From positions 124,001 to 188,000 of the forward strand of contig NZ_JAPEPZ010000002.1 in the NCBI RefSeq assembly GCF_026339875.1: a stretch of 64,000 bases of DNA. The letters run 5' to 3'. This DNA comes from Streptomyces sp. NBC_01571 (GTDB taxonomy: Bacteria; Actinomycetota; Actinomycetes; Streptomycetales; Streptomycetaceae). A model generated the notes under the pieces. The model searched no databases. It saw only the letters and a list, made by a program, of their open reading frames with translations, and was not told where the DNA came from. The translations under genes were made by a program, and so were the position numbers. Of the stretch, positions 49,211-57,827 are shown one piece after another. Within the stretch, counting starts at the first letter, position 1. The number at the start of each line of letters is the position of its first letter.

Positions 49211-50380
49211 GTGTCAGGAGTGGACGGCGAGGACGCGCGCAGCGACCCGCCTCGGTGGGCGGTCGTCGCCAACGGGGAGAACCGGAGGGTCGCCCTGTTC
49301 ACCGCGGCGGCCGAGGCCGCCGGGCACGGCAGGCCTCGCGTGGTCGAGTGGCGTGAGGTGCTGCGCGAGGGCGGCCACGCATTCGCCGACGACGAGATCG
49401 TCCGCCTGGACTCCCCGGGGGAGAACGCGGAGGTGGACCGGCTGTTGCGCGGCGTCGACGACCCGACCCGGGTGGAGGGTTCCGCGCGCTGGTACGCACG
49501 CTTCCTCGACGGCGTGGCCTCCCTGCGCGGCGGACGCCGGCTCGACACCCCGGATGACCTGGCCGTCCTGTTCGACAAGCGGCTCTGCCACGGCCGCCTG
49601 CGGCGTGCGGACGTACCGGTGCCGGTCTCCCCGACCTCGGGCGACACGGTTCCGGCCGGGGACTGGTCGGCGGTACGGGCCCGGATGGCGGAGGCGGGTC
49701 TGCGGCGTGCGTTCGTGAAACTCGCTCACGGCTCGTCCGCATCGGGCGTACTGGCGGTCGAGACGACGACGGCGGGACGCGTCCGGGCGACGACCTCCGT
49801 GGAGGTCGCGGACGGCCGGCTGCACAACTCGCTCCGTGTGCGCCACTACACCGACGAGTCCGAGGTCGCCGCGATCGTGGACAGGCTCGCGCCGGACGGA
49901 CTGCACATCGAGCGCTGGCTGCCGAAGGCGTCGCTGGGCAACCGGTCGGCGGATCTGCGCGTCCTCGTCGTGGCGGGCCGGGCCACCCACGCCGTCGTCC
50001 GCATCAGCCGCTTTCCCCTCACCAATCTCCATCTCGGCGGCACCCGCGGCGATCTGTCCGCCGTCCGGGCCCTGGCCGGCGACCGGTGGGCCCAGGCGCT
50101 CGCCGTCTGCGAACAGGCCGCGGCCTGCTTCCCGGCCACCCTGTGCGTGGGCGTCGACCTCCTGCCCGCCGTCGGCTGGCGCCGGTTCGCCGTCGGGGAG
50201 GTCAACGCGTTCGGTGACCTGCTGCCCCGGCTCACCGGTCTGCCGGGTGGCCCCGCGGAGGGGCTGGACACCTACGCCGCCCAGATCGCGGCCGTCGGTC
50301 CGCGGTGGCCCGTCCCGTTCGTCCCGCGGACCGCGCCCGCACCGCACCACCGTTCAAGGACACTCCATGCCTCACTCTGA
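49211..50380 (+). CDS. STM4014-family ATP-grasp protein
   Basis: The protein has 389 residues from GTG 49211 behind a GGAAGG site. N-terminal domain PRWAVVANGENRRVALFTAAAEAAG, then ATP-grasp features: FDKRLCHGRLRRADVPVPVSP, RRAFVKLAHGSSASGVLAVET (the ATP-binding Lys in FVKL) and the metal-binding end CVGVDLLPAVGWRRFAVGEVNAFGDLLPR (span), where Asp and Glu-x-Asn coordinate Mg. ATP-grasp enzymes join a carboxylate to an amine or thiol through an acyl-phosphate. It overlaps STM4013 by 14 nt. Substrate unknown. Confidence 0.87.
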   Translation: MSGVDGEDARSDPPRWAVVANGENRRVALFTAAAEAAGHGRPRVVEWREVLREGGHAFADDEIVRLDSPGENAEVDRLLRGVDDPTRVEGSARWYARFLDGVASLRGGRRLDTPDDLAVLFDKRLCHGRLRRADVPVPVSPTSGDTVPAGDWSAVRARMAEAGLRRAFVKLAHGSSASGVLAVETTTAGRVRATTSVEVADGRLHNSLRVRHYTDESEVAAIVDRLAPDGLHIERWLPKASLGNRSADLRVLVVAGRATHAVVRISRFPLTNLHLGGTRGDLSAVRALAGDRWAQALAVCEQAAACFPATLCVGVDLLPAVGWRRFAVGEVNAFGDLLPRLTGLPGGPAEGLDTYAAQIAAVGPRWPVPFVPRTAPAPHHRSRTLHASL

Positions 50381-51242
50381 CACGCCCACCGGCACGCACC
50401 TGGCAGCGCCGGCCGACGCGTTCCCGACGCCCGACATGAACGAGGTGGTGGGCCGGGACGACCTGTTGCTGCTCACCCTCGACACCCTGCGCCACGACGT
50501 CGCCGTCGAACTCGCGGCGGCGGGCCGCCTGCCGAACCTGGCGGCGCATCTGCCCGGGGGCGTCTGGGAGGAACGGCACGCTCCGGGCAGCTTCACCTAC
50601 GCGTCCCACCAGGCGATGTTCGCCGGGTTCCTGCCGACGCCGGCTTCCCAGGGGCCTCATCCGCGGCTGTTCGCCGCCCGGTTCGCGGGCAGCGAGACGA
50701 CCGAGGAGCGTACGTTCGTCTTCGACACCCCGGACATCGTGTCGGCGTTGGCCGCCCGCGACTACCACACCGTGTGCATCGGTGGTGTCGGCTTCTTCAA
50801 CAAGCAGGGAGCCCTGGGTGACGTCCTGCCCGGTCTCTTCCAGGAGAGCCACTGGGAACCGGAGTTCTCGGTGGCCTCGCCGACGTCCTTCGAGGCACAG
50901 GTCGCCCGGGCCGAGCAGGTCGTGGCCGAACTGCCCGCGCAACAGCGGCTGTTCCTCTTCCTCAACGCCTCCGCGCTGCATCAGCCGAACTGGTTCCACC
51001 TGGAGGGCGCCACCCGGGAGGCCGGTGACAGCCGCCTCACCCACGCCGCGGCGCTGGAGTACATCGACCGCCATGTCGGACGGCTTTTCGCCGCGATGTC
51101 CGCACGTCGTCGCTGCTTCGCCATCGTCTGCTCCGACCACGGCACGGCGTACGGGGACGACGGCTACACCGGCCACCGGCTGGGCCACGAGTCCGTGTGG
51201 ACCGTCCCCTACAGCCACTTCTTCCTGGAGTCCTCCGCATGA
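50367..51242 (+). CDS. STM4013/SEN3800-family hydrolase (alkaline phosphatase superfamily)
   Basis: The protein has 291 residues. DDLLLLTLDTLRHDVAVELA provides the first metal Asp and the Thr nucleophile position; PGSFTYASHQAMFAGFLPTP follows; CSDHGTAYGDDGYTGHRLGHE provides the DHG and the two His ligands near the C-terminus. This is the metal-binding skeleton of sulfatases, phosphatases and phosphonate hydrolases. No signal peptide, so it acts in the cytosol. Starts within the STM4014 stop region and overlaps STM4012 by 4 nt. Confidence 0.87.
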   Translation: MPHSDTPTGTHLAAPADAFPTPDMNEVVGRDDLLLLTLDTLRHDVAVELAAAGRLPNLAAHLPGGVWEERHAPGSFTYASHQAMFAGFLPTPASQGPHPRLFAARFAGSETTEERTFVFDTPDIVSALAARDYHTVCIGGVGFFNKQGALGDVLPGLFQESHWEPEFSVASPTSFEAQVARAEQVVAELPAQQRLFLFLNASALHQPNWFHLEGATREAGDSRLTHAAALEYIDRHVGRLFAAMSARRRCFAIVCSDHGTAYGDDGYTGHRLGHESVWTVPYSHFFLESSA

Positions 51243-52594
51243 CCGTCGCTTCCGTGGCGGCGGCGCACCCCGTGCCCCGCCCGTACCAGAGCTATCTGTA
51301 CGCCTATCCGCACAAGACCGCCTACCGGCCGCTCCACCCGCGGCCCGCGCTCGAGGAGTTGTGGGCGGGCGAGTCACGGCAGGCGCTCTCGCTGTACCTG
51401 CACATACCGTTCTGCGAGGTGCGCTGCGGCTTCTGCAACTTGTTCACGCGCGTCGGTGCCCCGGACGGGCTGACCGGCCGCTACCTCGACGCCCTGAGCC
51501 GGCAGGCCGTCGCCGTACGCGAGGCGCTAGGTGACGACCCGTCACCGAGGTTCGCCAACGCGGCCTTCGGCGGTGGCACGCCCACCTTCCTGGAGGCGGC
51601 GGAACTGGAGCGGCTCTGCGACATCGCGGAGCGGGACATGGGCGCGGACCTGCGGTCCATCCCTCTGTCAGTGGAGGCGTCGCCCGCGACGGCGAGCGCC
51701 GACCGGCTCGCCGTCCTGGTCCGGCGCGGCGCCACGCGCCTCAGTCTCGGGGTGCAGAGCTTCGTCGAGGAGGAGGCCCGTGCCGCCGTACGCCCGCAGC
51801 GACGTGCCGACGTCGAGGCCGCGCTCACCCGGATACGGGAGTCGGCCGTCCCGGTCCTGAACATCGACCTGATCTACGGCATCGACGGTCAGACGACGGC
51901 CAGTTGGCGGTACTCACTCGACGCGGCCCTCGCCTGGCGGCCGGAGGAGATCTACCTCTACCCGCTCTACATCCGTCCGCTCACCGGCCTGGGCCGCCAC
52001 GCGGACGCGCGGACCGCCGACCGCGACTGGGACGAGCAGCGGCTGCGCCTCTACCGCGAGGGCCGCGACCATCTGCTGTCCGAAGGGTACGAGCAGGTGT
52101 CGATGCGCATGTTCCGCCGCGCCGACGCCCCCGCGCAGGGGCCGGACGACCACGCGTGCCAGAGCGACGGAATGATCGGGCTGGGTTGCGGGGCACGGTC
52201 GTACACCTCAGCTCTGCACTACTCCTTCGACTACGCCGTGTCGATGCGCGAGGTGCGTGCCATCATCGACGACTACAGCGCCACCGAGGACTTCTCCCGG
52301 GCCCTGCACGGCCGTTGGGTGGACGAGGACGAGGCGCGACGCCGGCACCTGTTGCAGTCGCTGCTGCAGGCCGAGGGCCTCGCCGCAGGTGACTACCGGC
52401 AGCGCTTCGGCACCGCGCCCGTCGACGACTTCGCCGACGAGCTGGACGTCCTCGCCCGGCGCGGGTGGCTCCAGGACGCGGGGGCGGAACGGCTCAGGCT
52501 CTCGCCCGAGGGACTCGCCCACTCGGACGCCATCGGGCCCGAGTTCTTCTCTCCCGCCGTCAAGGACGCCATGACCGCCTACGAGTTGAGGTGA
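51239..52594 (+). CDS. STM4012-family radical SAM protein (HemN-like)
   Basis: The protein has 451 residues. LYLHIPFCEVRCGFCNLFTR gives the 4Fe-4S CxxxCxxC motif in the HemN/HemW context, followed by AAFGGGTPTFLEAAELERL (SAM-binding GGE-like motif) and SVEASPATASADRLAVLV, RLSLGVQSFVEEE and VLNIDLIYGIDGQT. A C-terminal domain continues to residue 451. Radical SAM enzymes use a 5'-deoxyadenosyl radical; HemN-like ones often act on small ring compounds or as methyl/haem carriers. ATGA overlap with STM4013. Confidence 0.9.
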   Translation: MTVASVAAAHPVPRPYQSYLYAYPHKTAYRPLHPRPALEELWAGESRQALSLYLHIPFCEVRCGFCNLFTRVGAPDGLTGRYLDALSRQAVAVREALGDDPSPRFANAAFGGGTPTFLEAAELERLCDIAERDMGADLRSIPLSVEASPATASADRLAVLVRRGATRLSLGVQSFVEEEARAAVRPQRRADVEAALTRIRESAVPVLNIDLIYGIDGQTTASWRYSLDAALAWRPEEIYLYPLYIRPLTGLGRHADARTADRDWDEQRLRLYREGRDHLLSEGYEQVSMRMFRRADAPAQGPDDHACQSDGMIGLGCGARSYTSALHYSFDYAVSMREVRAIIDDYSATEDFSRALHGRWVDEDEARRRHLLQSLLQAEGLAAGDYRQRFGTAPVDDFADELDVLARRGWLQDAGAERLRLSPEGLAHSDAIGPEFFSPAVKDAMTAYELR

Positions 52595-53553
52595 CTGGCT
52601 CCGTGGATCTCACGCACCCGACCGACCCGACGGACCTCACGATCCTGTACCGGGGGCCGCTCGCCTCCTGCGACTACGACTGCCCGTACTGCCCGTTCGC
52701 CAAGCGCCGCGACAGCACCGCGCAACTGCGCGCCGACCGGGCCGCGCTCGAACGGTTCGTGGCCTGGGCGCGGGGCCCGCACGATCACCGGTTGTCCGTA
52801 CTGTTCACGCCGTGGGGCGAGGGGCTGACCCGCTCGTGGTACCGCCGGGCCCTGGTGGATCTGTCCCATGAGCCGCGCATCGGGCGCGTCGCGATCCAGA
52901 CCAACCTCAGCTGCCGCACCGACTGGCTCGCGGACGCGGCTGCGGACACGGTCGCCCTCTGGTGCACCTACCATCCGGGGCAGACACCCTACGAGAGGTT
53001 CCTCGACAGGACGCACCGCCTGTCCGACCTGGGGATCCGGTTCAGCGTCGGCGTGGTCGGCCTCCCCGAGCACCTGGACCACGCACGACGACTGCGCGCG
53101 GACCTGCCTCCGCACGTCTACCTGTGGATCAACGCCGCCGAAGGGCACACGTACACCGACGAGCAGGCAGCCGAGTGGACCGCACTGGACCCGCTCTTCC
53201 CCTACAGCCGCCGTCCCCACCGCTCGGCGGGGTTGCCCTGCCGGACCGGCCGGAGCGTCGTCTCGGTCGACGGAGAGGGCACCGTCCGGCGCTGCCACTT
53301 CGTGCGGACGGAACTCGGCAACCTCTACGACGGCTCCTACCGTTCCGCGCTCGCTCCGCGACCGTGCCCACTCGCCGCGTGCGACTGCCACATCGGGTAC
53401 GTACATCTGGAGACCCTGCCGTTGTACGACGTCTTCGCGGGCGGAATCCTCGAACGCGTCCCGCGCCCGGAGTCGCTGCCACCCCGCCCACTCCTCCCGA
53501 TGGCCACGGGTGAGTCCGCTCGCTGGGGCGCGGCCCCGGAGGCGAACGCCTAA
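52591..53553 (+). CDS. STM4011-family radical SAM protein
   Basis: The protein has 320 residues from GTG overlapping the STM4012 stop (GTGA). The cluster motif is ASCDYDCPYCPFAKRRDST. The barrel continues with VLFTPWGEGLTRSWYRRALVDL, VAIQTNLSC and ALWCTYHPGQTPYERFLDRT. The C-terminal part has further cysteines (AGLPCRTGRSVVSVDGEGTVRRCHF, RPCPLAACDCHIGYVHLETL) like SPASM-type auxiliary clusters, common in peptide-modifying radical SAM enzymes. It is the last gene of the operon. Confidence 0.9.
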   Translation: MTGSVDLTHPTDPTDLTILYRGPLASCDYDCPYCPFAKRRDSTAQLRADRAALERFVAWARGPHDHRLSVLFTPWGEGLTRSWYRRALVDLSHEPRIGRVAIQTNLSCRTDWLADAAADTVALWCTYHPGQTPYERFLDRTHRLSDLGIRFSVGVVGLPEHLDHARRLRADLPPHVYLWINAAEGHTYTDEQAAEWTALDPLFPYSRRPHRSAGLPCRTGRSVVSVDGEGTVRRCHFVRTELGNLYDGSYRSALAPRPCPLAACDCHIGYVHLETLPLYDVFAGGILERVPRPESLPPRPLLPMATGESARWGAAPEANA

Positions 53554-53615
53554 ATATGGACGATCTATAGTTGGCGATCCGGGAAACTTGCTCGACCGTC
53601 CAGAAGGAGTCCGTG

Positions 53616-54533
53616 ATGGATCCCCTGGAGGATGTGCTGACCCTGCTCGACACACGAGGTCACCTCTCCTCGAGCCTGGTCGCCGGAGGCCGGTGGGCCG
53701 TCCGGTTCGACGCGCCGTCCGGCGTGAAGTTCAACGCCGTCCGGCGCGGTCACTGCCTCCTCGAGCTGGAGGGCACGGCTGACCCGCTCGTCCTGGAGGA
53801 GGGGGACTGCTATCTGCTGACCCAGCCGCGGCGCTTCACCCTCCGCGGTGACCCGGAAGCGGTGGCCGTCGACGCCGCCCACGTCTTCGCTTCGTCCGAG
53901 GGCGGGGTCGCCCGAGCGGGCAACGGGGAGGACGAGGTACTCCTCATCGGCGGCCGATTCTCGTTCGGCGACCGGGCACGCACACTGCTGCTCGAAGGCC
54001 TGCCTCCCGTGATACACGTACCCGCGCGAACACCTCAGGCCGAGACCCTGCAATGGGCGCTCGCCCAGATCGACCGCGAACTGCGGGACGGGCCCATGGC
54101 CTCGACACTGGTCGCCGAGCACCTGGCGGTCGTCATGCTCGTCCACGTCCTGCGTCTGCACCTCACGCGTGAGCCCGGGGCCGCTTCCGGCTGGCTCGCG
54201 GGCCTCGGAGATCCGGTGGTGGCAGCGGCGCTGACCTCCTTGCACAGCCGGCCGGAGCACCCGTGGACCGTCGCCGAGCTCGCGCAGGCCTGTGCCGTGT
54301 CGCGGTCGACGCTCGCCGCACGCTTCAAGAACACCGTCGGCCGTGGGCCCCTCGACTACCTCACCCGGTGGCGGGTGGAACTCGCCTCCCGCCACCTGCG
54401 GCGGGGAACCGACACCGTGTCCGCCATCGCCCGTATGGTCGGTTACGGCTCGGAGAGCGCGCTGAGTACGGCCTTCAAGCGGGTCAACGGCGTCTCGCCC
54501 CGGGACTACCGCAGGACGGCGCAGGCAACCTGA
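53616..54533 (+). CDS. AraC-family regulator with cupin_6 sensor
   Basis: The protein has 305 residues. The N-terminal cupin (WAVRFDAPSGVKFNAVRRGHCLLELEG, DPLVLEEGDCYLLTQPRRFTLR) is followed by an AraC DNA-binding domain: HPWTVAELAQACAVSRSTLAARFKNTVGRGPLDYLTRWRV and SAIARMVGYGSESALSTAFKRVNGVSPRDYRR (spans). AGAAGGAG precedes the ATG and TATAGT at 53566-53571 is a possible -10 box. It may regulate the convergent SDR gene, whose families often pair with this type. Confidence 0.92.
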   Translation: MDPLEDVLTLLDTRGHLSSSLVAGGRWAVRFDAPSGVKFNAVRRGHCLLELEGTADPLVLEEGDCYLLTQPRRFTLRGDPEAVAVDAAHVFASSEGGVARAGNGEDEVLLIGGRFSFGDRARTLLLEGLPPVIHVPARTPQAETLQWALAQIDRELRDGPMASTLVAEHLAVVMLVHVLRLHLTREPGAASGWLAGLGDPVVAAALTSLHSRPEHPWTVAELAQACAVSRSTLAARFKNTVGRGPLDYLTRWRVELASRHLRRGTDTVSAIARMVGYGSESALSTAFKRVNGVSPRDYRRTAQAT

Positions 54534-54556
54534 AGCGCGGGAACGCGCGCTCGGAC

Positions 54557-55627
54557 CTAGGGCTTGCCGACCGGGGGCACCAGTCCCAGTGCGATGAGGC
54601 TGTCGGCGGTGTCACGGATCGTCCGGGTGACGTCGCGGGGTTCCCAGTCGAGCACGGAGCGGGCCTTGGCATCGCTGATGACGGGAATGCGGCCGCCCAG
54701 TCCCGCCGCGTCCCGGAGCGCCGGATCCGTCTTCGCCGCTTCACGCATCTGTTCGAGCGTGAGCTCCGAGGACGGCAGCGCGTCGGCCGCTGCGGGCAGG
54801 TGCGCTCGCAGGGTCCGGGCCATGCCGAGGAAGCTGATCGACGGTCCGCCCACCGCGAGGAAGCGTTCTCCCGCCGCCTTGGGATGCAGCATGGCGCGCA
54901 GGTGCAGGTCCACGACGTCGCGGACGTCGACGACGCCGAAGTACATGAGCGGCACCACCGGCATCCGGCCGGTGAGCATGGCCCTGACGATGTTGGCCGA
55001 CGCGGCCAGGCGCGGTCCCAGCACGGGGCCGAAGATGCCCACGGGGTTGACGACCGCCAGCTCGATCCCCCCGTTGGTCTCCACGAAGTCCCACACCGCA
55101 CGCTCCGCGAGGACCTTGGACCGGGGGTAGGCGGGGAGGCCTTCGGTGTCAGGGTCGGTCCAGTCCTCCTCCGAGTACCGGGCGTCGGGCTTGACGGTGT
55201 AGCCGACCGCCGCGAAGGACGACGTCATCACCACGCGTCGTGCGCCCGCGGTCCGGGCCGCGGAGATGACCCGCAGCGCGCCGTCGCGTGCCGGAAGGAT
55301 GAGGTCGTCCTCGTTCTCCGGCGGCGTGACGGGAAAGGGGGACGCCACGTGCAGCACATGGCTCACGCCGTCGGCCGCGGCCGCCCAGCCCGCGTCGGCG
55401 GACAGGTCCGCCACAGCGAATTCCAGAAGGTCCTCCCGATCCACCCCGGCCTGCCGCACGAGGGCCAAGACCTCGGCGTCACGGCCGGGCTCGCGGACCG
55501 TCACCCGCGTCCGGTACCCCTCGCTCAACAGGCGGGCGACCATGTGCCCGCCGACGTACCCGGTCGCGCCGGTCACCAGTACCGTTCCCGCCTCGGAAGC
55601 GCCGGAAGCAAGGATGTCCGCAGTCAT
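54557..55627 (-). CDS. Extended SDR/NAD(P)-dependent aldehyde (dihydroflavonol-4-reductase-like) reductase
   Basis: The protein has 356 residues. TVLVTGATGYVGGHMVARLLSEGY is the NAD(P)-binding GxxGxxG, SHVLHVASPFPVTPPENEDDL a substrate-side loop, MTSSFAAVGYT the Ser, and GLPAYPRSKVLAERAVWDF the YxxxK active site (Y-P-R-S-K). This group reduces aldehydes or ketones. It lies 1 nt after the MerR gene, in one operon. Confidence 0.9.
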   Translation of the reverse strand: MTADILASGASEAGTVLVTGATGYVGGHMVARLLSEGYRTRVTVREPGRDAEVLALVRQAGVDREDLLEFAVADLSADAGWAAAADGVSHVLHVASPFPVTPPENEDDLILPARDGALRVISAARTAGARRVVMTSSFAAVGYTVKPDARYSEEDWTDPDTEGLPAYPRSKVLAERAVWDFVETNGGIELAVVNPVGIFGPVLGPRLAASANIVRAMLTGRMPVVPLMYFGVVDVRDVVDLHLRAMLHPKAAGERFLAVGGPSISFLGMARTLRAHLPAAADALPSSELTLEQMREAAKTDPALRDAAGLGGRIPVISDAKARSVLDWEPRDVTRTIRDTADSLIALGLVPPVGKP

Positions 55628-55628
55628 T

Positions 55629-56069
55629 TCACTCAGTCCTTTGGTGTTCGAATTGTTCGAGGATCACGGTGACCGCCTCGATCGCCCGGCGTTCGGCATC
55701 GGCGTCGCCGCGCACGCGGGCATCCCACATCCGGGTCTTCCCCCGGAGGTAGTCCAGGCGTGACTTCAGCCGTTCGATGTCGTCGGCCAGCCTCTCCGCC
55801 TGGTCGGCGAACAGGTCTCGCTGCTCCGCCGCCGCGGCGTTGCCCAGGGGCAGCAGGTCCACGTAGCGACGCATACCGGCGACCGTCATGCCCGCCGACC
55901 GCAGACAGGCCAGAGCCACGACCCGGTCGGCCGTCGCCGCTTCGTAACGGCGATGCCCGCTGGACTCGTCGCGGCCCACCACTCCCAGCAGGCCGACCTT
56001 CTCGTAGTAGCGGAGCGTGGGCTCGCTGAAGCCCGAGCGTCGCGCCATCTCCTGAATGGTCAGACTCAC
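55629..56069 (-). CDS. MerR-family regulator
   Basis: The protein has 146 residues. GTG start at 56067-56069 behind GGAGGACG. The helix-turn-helix is TIQEMARRSGFSEPTLRYYEKVGLLG with SSGHRRYEAATADRVVALACLRSAGMTVAGMRRYVDLL (span) and a coiled coil DQAERLADDIERLKSRLDYL. No metal cysteines, so it belongs to the small-molecule or aldehyde-sensing branch. It is the first gene of the operon with the reductase and probably controls it. Confidence 0.92.
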   Translation of the reverse strand: MSLTIQEMARRSGFSEPTLRYYEKVGLLGVVGRDESSGHRRYEAATADRVVALACLRSAGMTVAGMRRYVDLLPLGNAAAAEQRDLFADQAERLADDIERLKSRLDYLRGKTRMWDARVRGDADAERRAIEAVTVILEQFEHQRTE

Positions 56070-56110
56070 CGTTCGTCCTCCGTCGTCTCCGTCATGAAGA
56101 AGCCTCCGAC

Positions 56111-56131
56111 ACCTCAAGCGCTTCAAGTCAA
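56111..56131 (-). promoter_or_regulatory. MerR-type operator-promoter of the merR-SDR operon
   Basis: On the minus strand TTGACT (complement of 56126-56131) overlaps ACTTGAAGCGCTTGAGGT, a near-perfect inverted repeat directly downstream of the -35. This is the geometry of MerR promoters, where the regulator sits in the -35/-10 spacer and twists the DNA to activate. Confidence 0.72.
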
Positions 56132-56268
56132 ATGTCCTGGACCCGGCTTCCGGTGACCACAGGACGCGCGGATGCGCGGGACGCCGCGCGTGGAGACACT
56201 GGGCCTACCGCATCCCCAACCCCACCCCCACCCCATACCGAGCCGAGTGCGAGTCGGAGGAGCTGACG

Positions 56269-56739
56269 ATGGCCGGGAAGCCGCCCTATCCGCCGTTCGA
56301 TGCCGAGAGTGCCGTGCAGAAGGTCAGGGCCGGCGAGGACGCCTGGAACACCCGCGATCCCGAGAAGGTCTCGCTCGCCTACACCGAGGACAGCCGCTGG
56401 CGTAATCGTTCGCTCTTCATCAACGGCCGCGAGGAGATCGTCGCCTTCCTCACGCGGAAGTGGGAGAACGAACTCGAATACCGGCTGATCAAGGAGTTGT
56501 GGGCGTTCGGCGGGAACCGGATCGCCGTCCGTTTCGCCTACGAGTACCACACGGTCACCGGGGACTGGTTCCGCGCCTACGGCAACGAGAACTGGGAGTT
56601 CAGCGACGACGGACTCATGAGCGTGCGCCACGCGAGCATCAACGACGTGCCGATCACGGCCTCCGAACGCGCCTTCGACTGGGACCGTTCGGGGCCCCGC
56701 CCGCCCGACTACCCCAGCCTCAGCGACTTCGGCTTCTGA
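56269..56739 (+). CDS. DUF1348 (NTF2-like) protein
   Basis: The protein has 156 residues. [41 protein letters not shown] (span), then [29 protein letters not shown] and a conserved end [22 protein letters not shown]1348 is an SnoaL/NTF2-like cone fold, catalytic role unknown. CGGAGGAG precedes the ATG. It diverges from the MerR-SDR operon. Confidence 0.92.
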   Translation: MAGKPPYPPFDAESAVQKVRAGEDAWNTRDPEKVSLAYTEDSRWRNRSLFINGREEIVAFLTRKWENELEYRLIKELWAFGGNRIAVRFAYEYHTVTGDWFRAYGNENWEFSDDGLMSVRHASINDVPITASERAFDWDRSGPRPPDYPSLSDFGF

Positions 56740-56822
56740 CCCTGGGAGGACGCGGCCCGGGAAGACCGCGGCTCGGGCGGAACAACGCCCCGGGATCGGG
56801 TTCGGTGGCGCCGCGGGAGCGG

Positions 56823-57827
56823 TCAGGTGTGGGCGCGGAGTCTGCCTTGGCCGGAGAGGCGGAAGAGCAGGATCAGGGACGGCAGGATGATCAGCGCGGC
56901 GACGCAGGCGACGCCGAGGAGAACGGCCAGTGTGGTGTCCGGAGCCGCGGCCTCGTGGATGCGCAGATGCGTGCCGAGCAGGAAGGGGTACTGCGCCACT
57001 CCCCAGCCGACGACCACGGCGGCGATGGCCAGCGCCGCGATCTCCCGCCGGCCGGTACGTCGGCCCAGGCGTGCCCCCGCCATGCCGACGACGCCGCAGA
57101 GCGCCGCGAGCACCATGAGCGGCAGCCCTCGGTGACTGAGCTGATGGAACAGCCGGGGTGCGTCGGTTCTGAGTACGAAGATCCCGGCGATGCTGACCAC
57201 CCCTGCCACGGCTCCGGCCAGCAGGGCGCGGTCGCGGAAGTACCGCTCGAGGTCGTCGTCCTGGAGCCGGTGGGCCGCCGTGGCCAGGTAGAAGGCGGCG
57301 AGGTAGGCGCAGCTGACGACGGCCAGGATGCCGCCGAGGACGGAGGTGGGGTTGAGCCAGCTGGTGACGGCGTCGCCGTTGCCGCCGGAGGGCACACGGC
57401 CCGAGGCGATGCCGCCGGCGATGCTGCCGAAGCAGTAGGGGGTCAGTACGGAGGAGGCCGCGAACAGCGTTCCGTTGAGGCGCTGTTGGGGCGTCCGCAC
57501 GGAGACCTTGCGGAAGGCGAAGCCCGCTCCGCGCAGGACGATTCCGAGAGCGGCGAAGACGAGTGGCAGATAGAGGGTCGTGGTGATCGCGGCGAAGGCG
57601 GCGGGGAAGCCGCTCCACAGCATGACCAGGCAGTAGATGAGCCAGGTGTGGTTGGCCTCCCAGACCGGGCCGATCGACAGGTCGACCAAGTGGCGGGGGT
57701 TCCTGCCGCGTTCGGCTCCCCCGGCCGTCAGGTCCCAGAAGCCGGCACCGAAGTCCGCCCCGCCGAACAGCGCGTAGGCGACGACGCCGACGAACATGAC
57801 CAGGGCGACCACGTCACTGAGGTTCAT
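56823..57827 (-). CDS. cydB: Cytochrome bd oxidase subunit II
   Basis: The protein has 334 residues and about eight membrane segments. The family start SDVVALVMFVGVVAYALFGGADFGAGFWDL is complete, as are RHLVDLSIGPVWEANHTWLIY and SGFPAAFAAITTTLYLPLVF. With CydA it forms the quinol oxidase that reduces O2 to water with high affinity. ATG overlaps the CydA stop (ATGA). The usual Streptomyces cydDC genes are not adjacent. Confidence 0.94.
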   Translation of the reverse strand: MNLSDVVALVMFVGVVAYALFGGADFGAGFWDLTAGGAERGRNPRHLVDLSIGPVWEANHTWLIYCLVMLWSGFPAAFAAITTTLYLPLVFAALGIVLRGAGFAFRKVSVRTPQQRLNGTLFAASSVLTPYCFGSIAGGIASGRVPSGGNGDAVTSWLNPTSVLGGILAVVSCAYLAAFYLATAAHRLQDDDLERYFRDRALLAGAVAGVVSIAGIFVLRTDAPRLFHQLSHRGLPLMVLAALCGVVGMAGARLGRRTGRREIAALAIAAVVVGWGVAQYPFLLGTHLRIHEAAAPDTTLAVLLGVACVAALIILPSLILLFRLSGQGRLRAHT

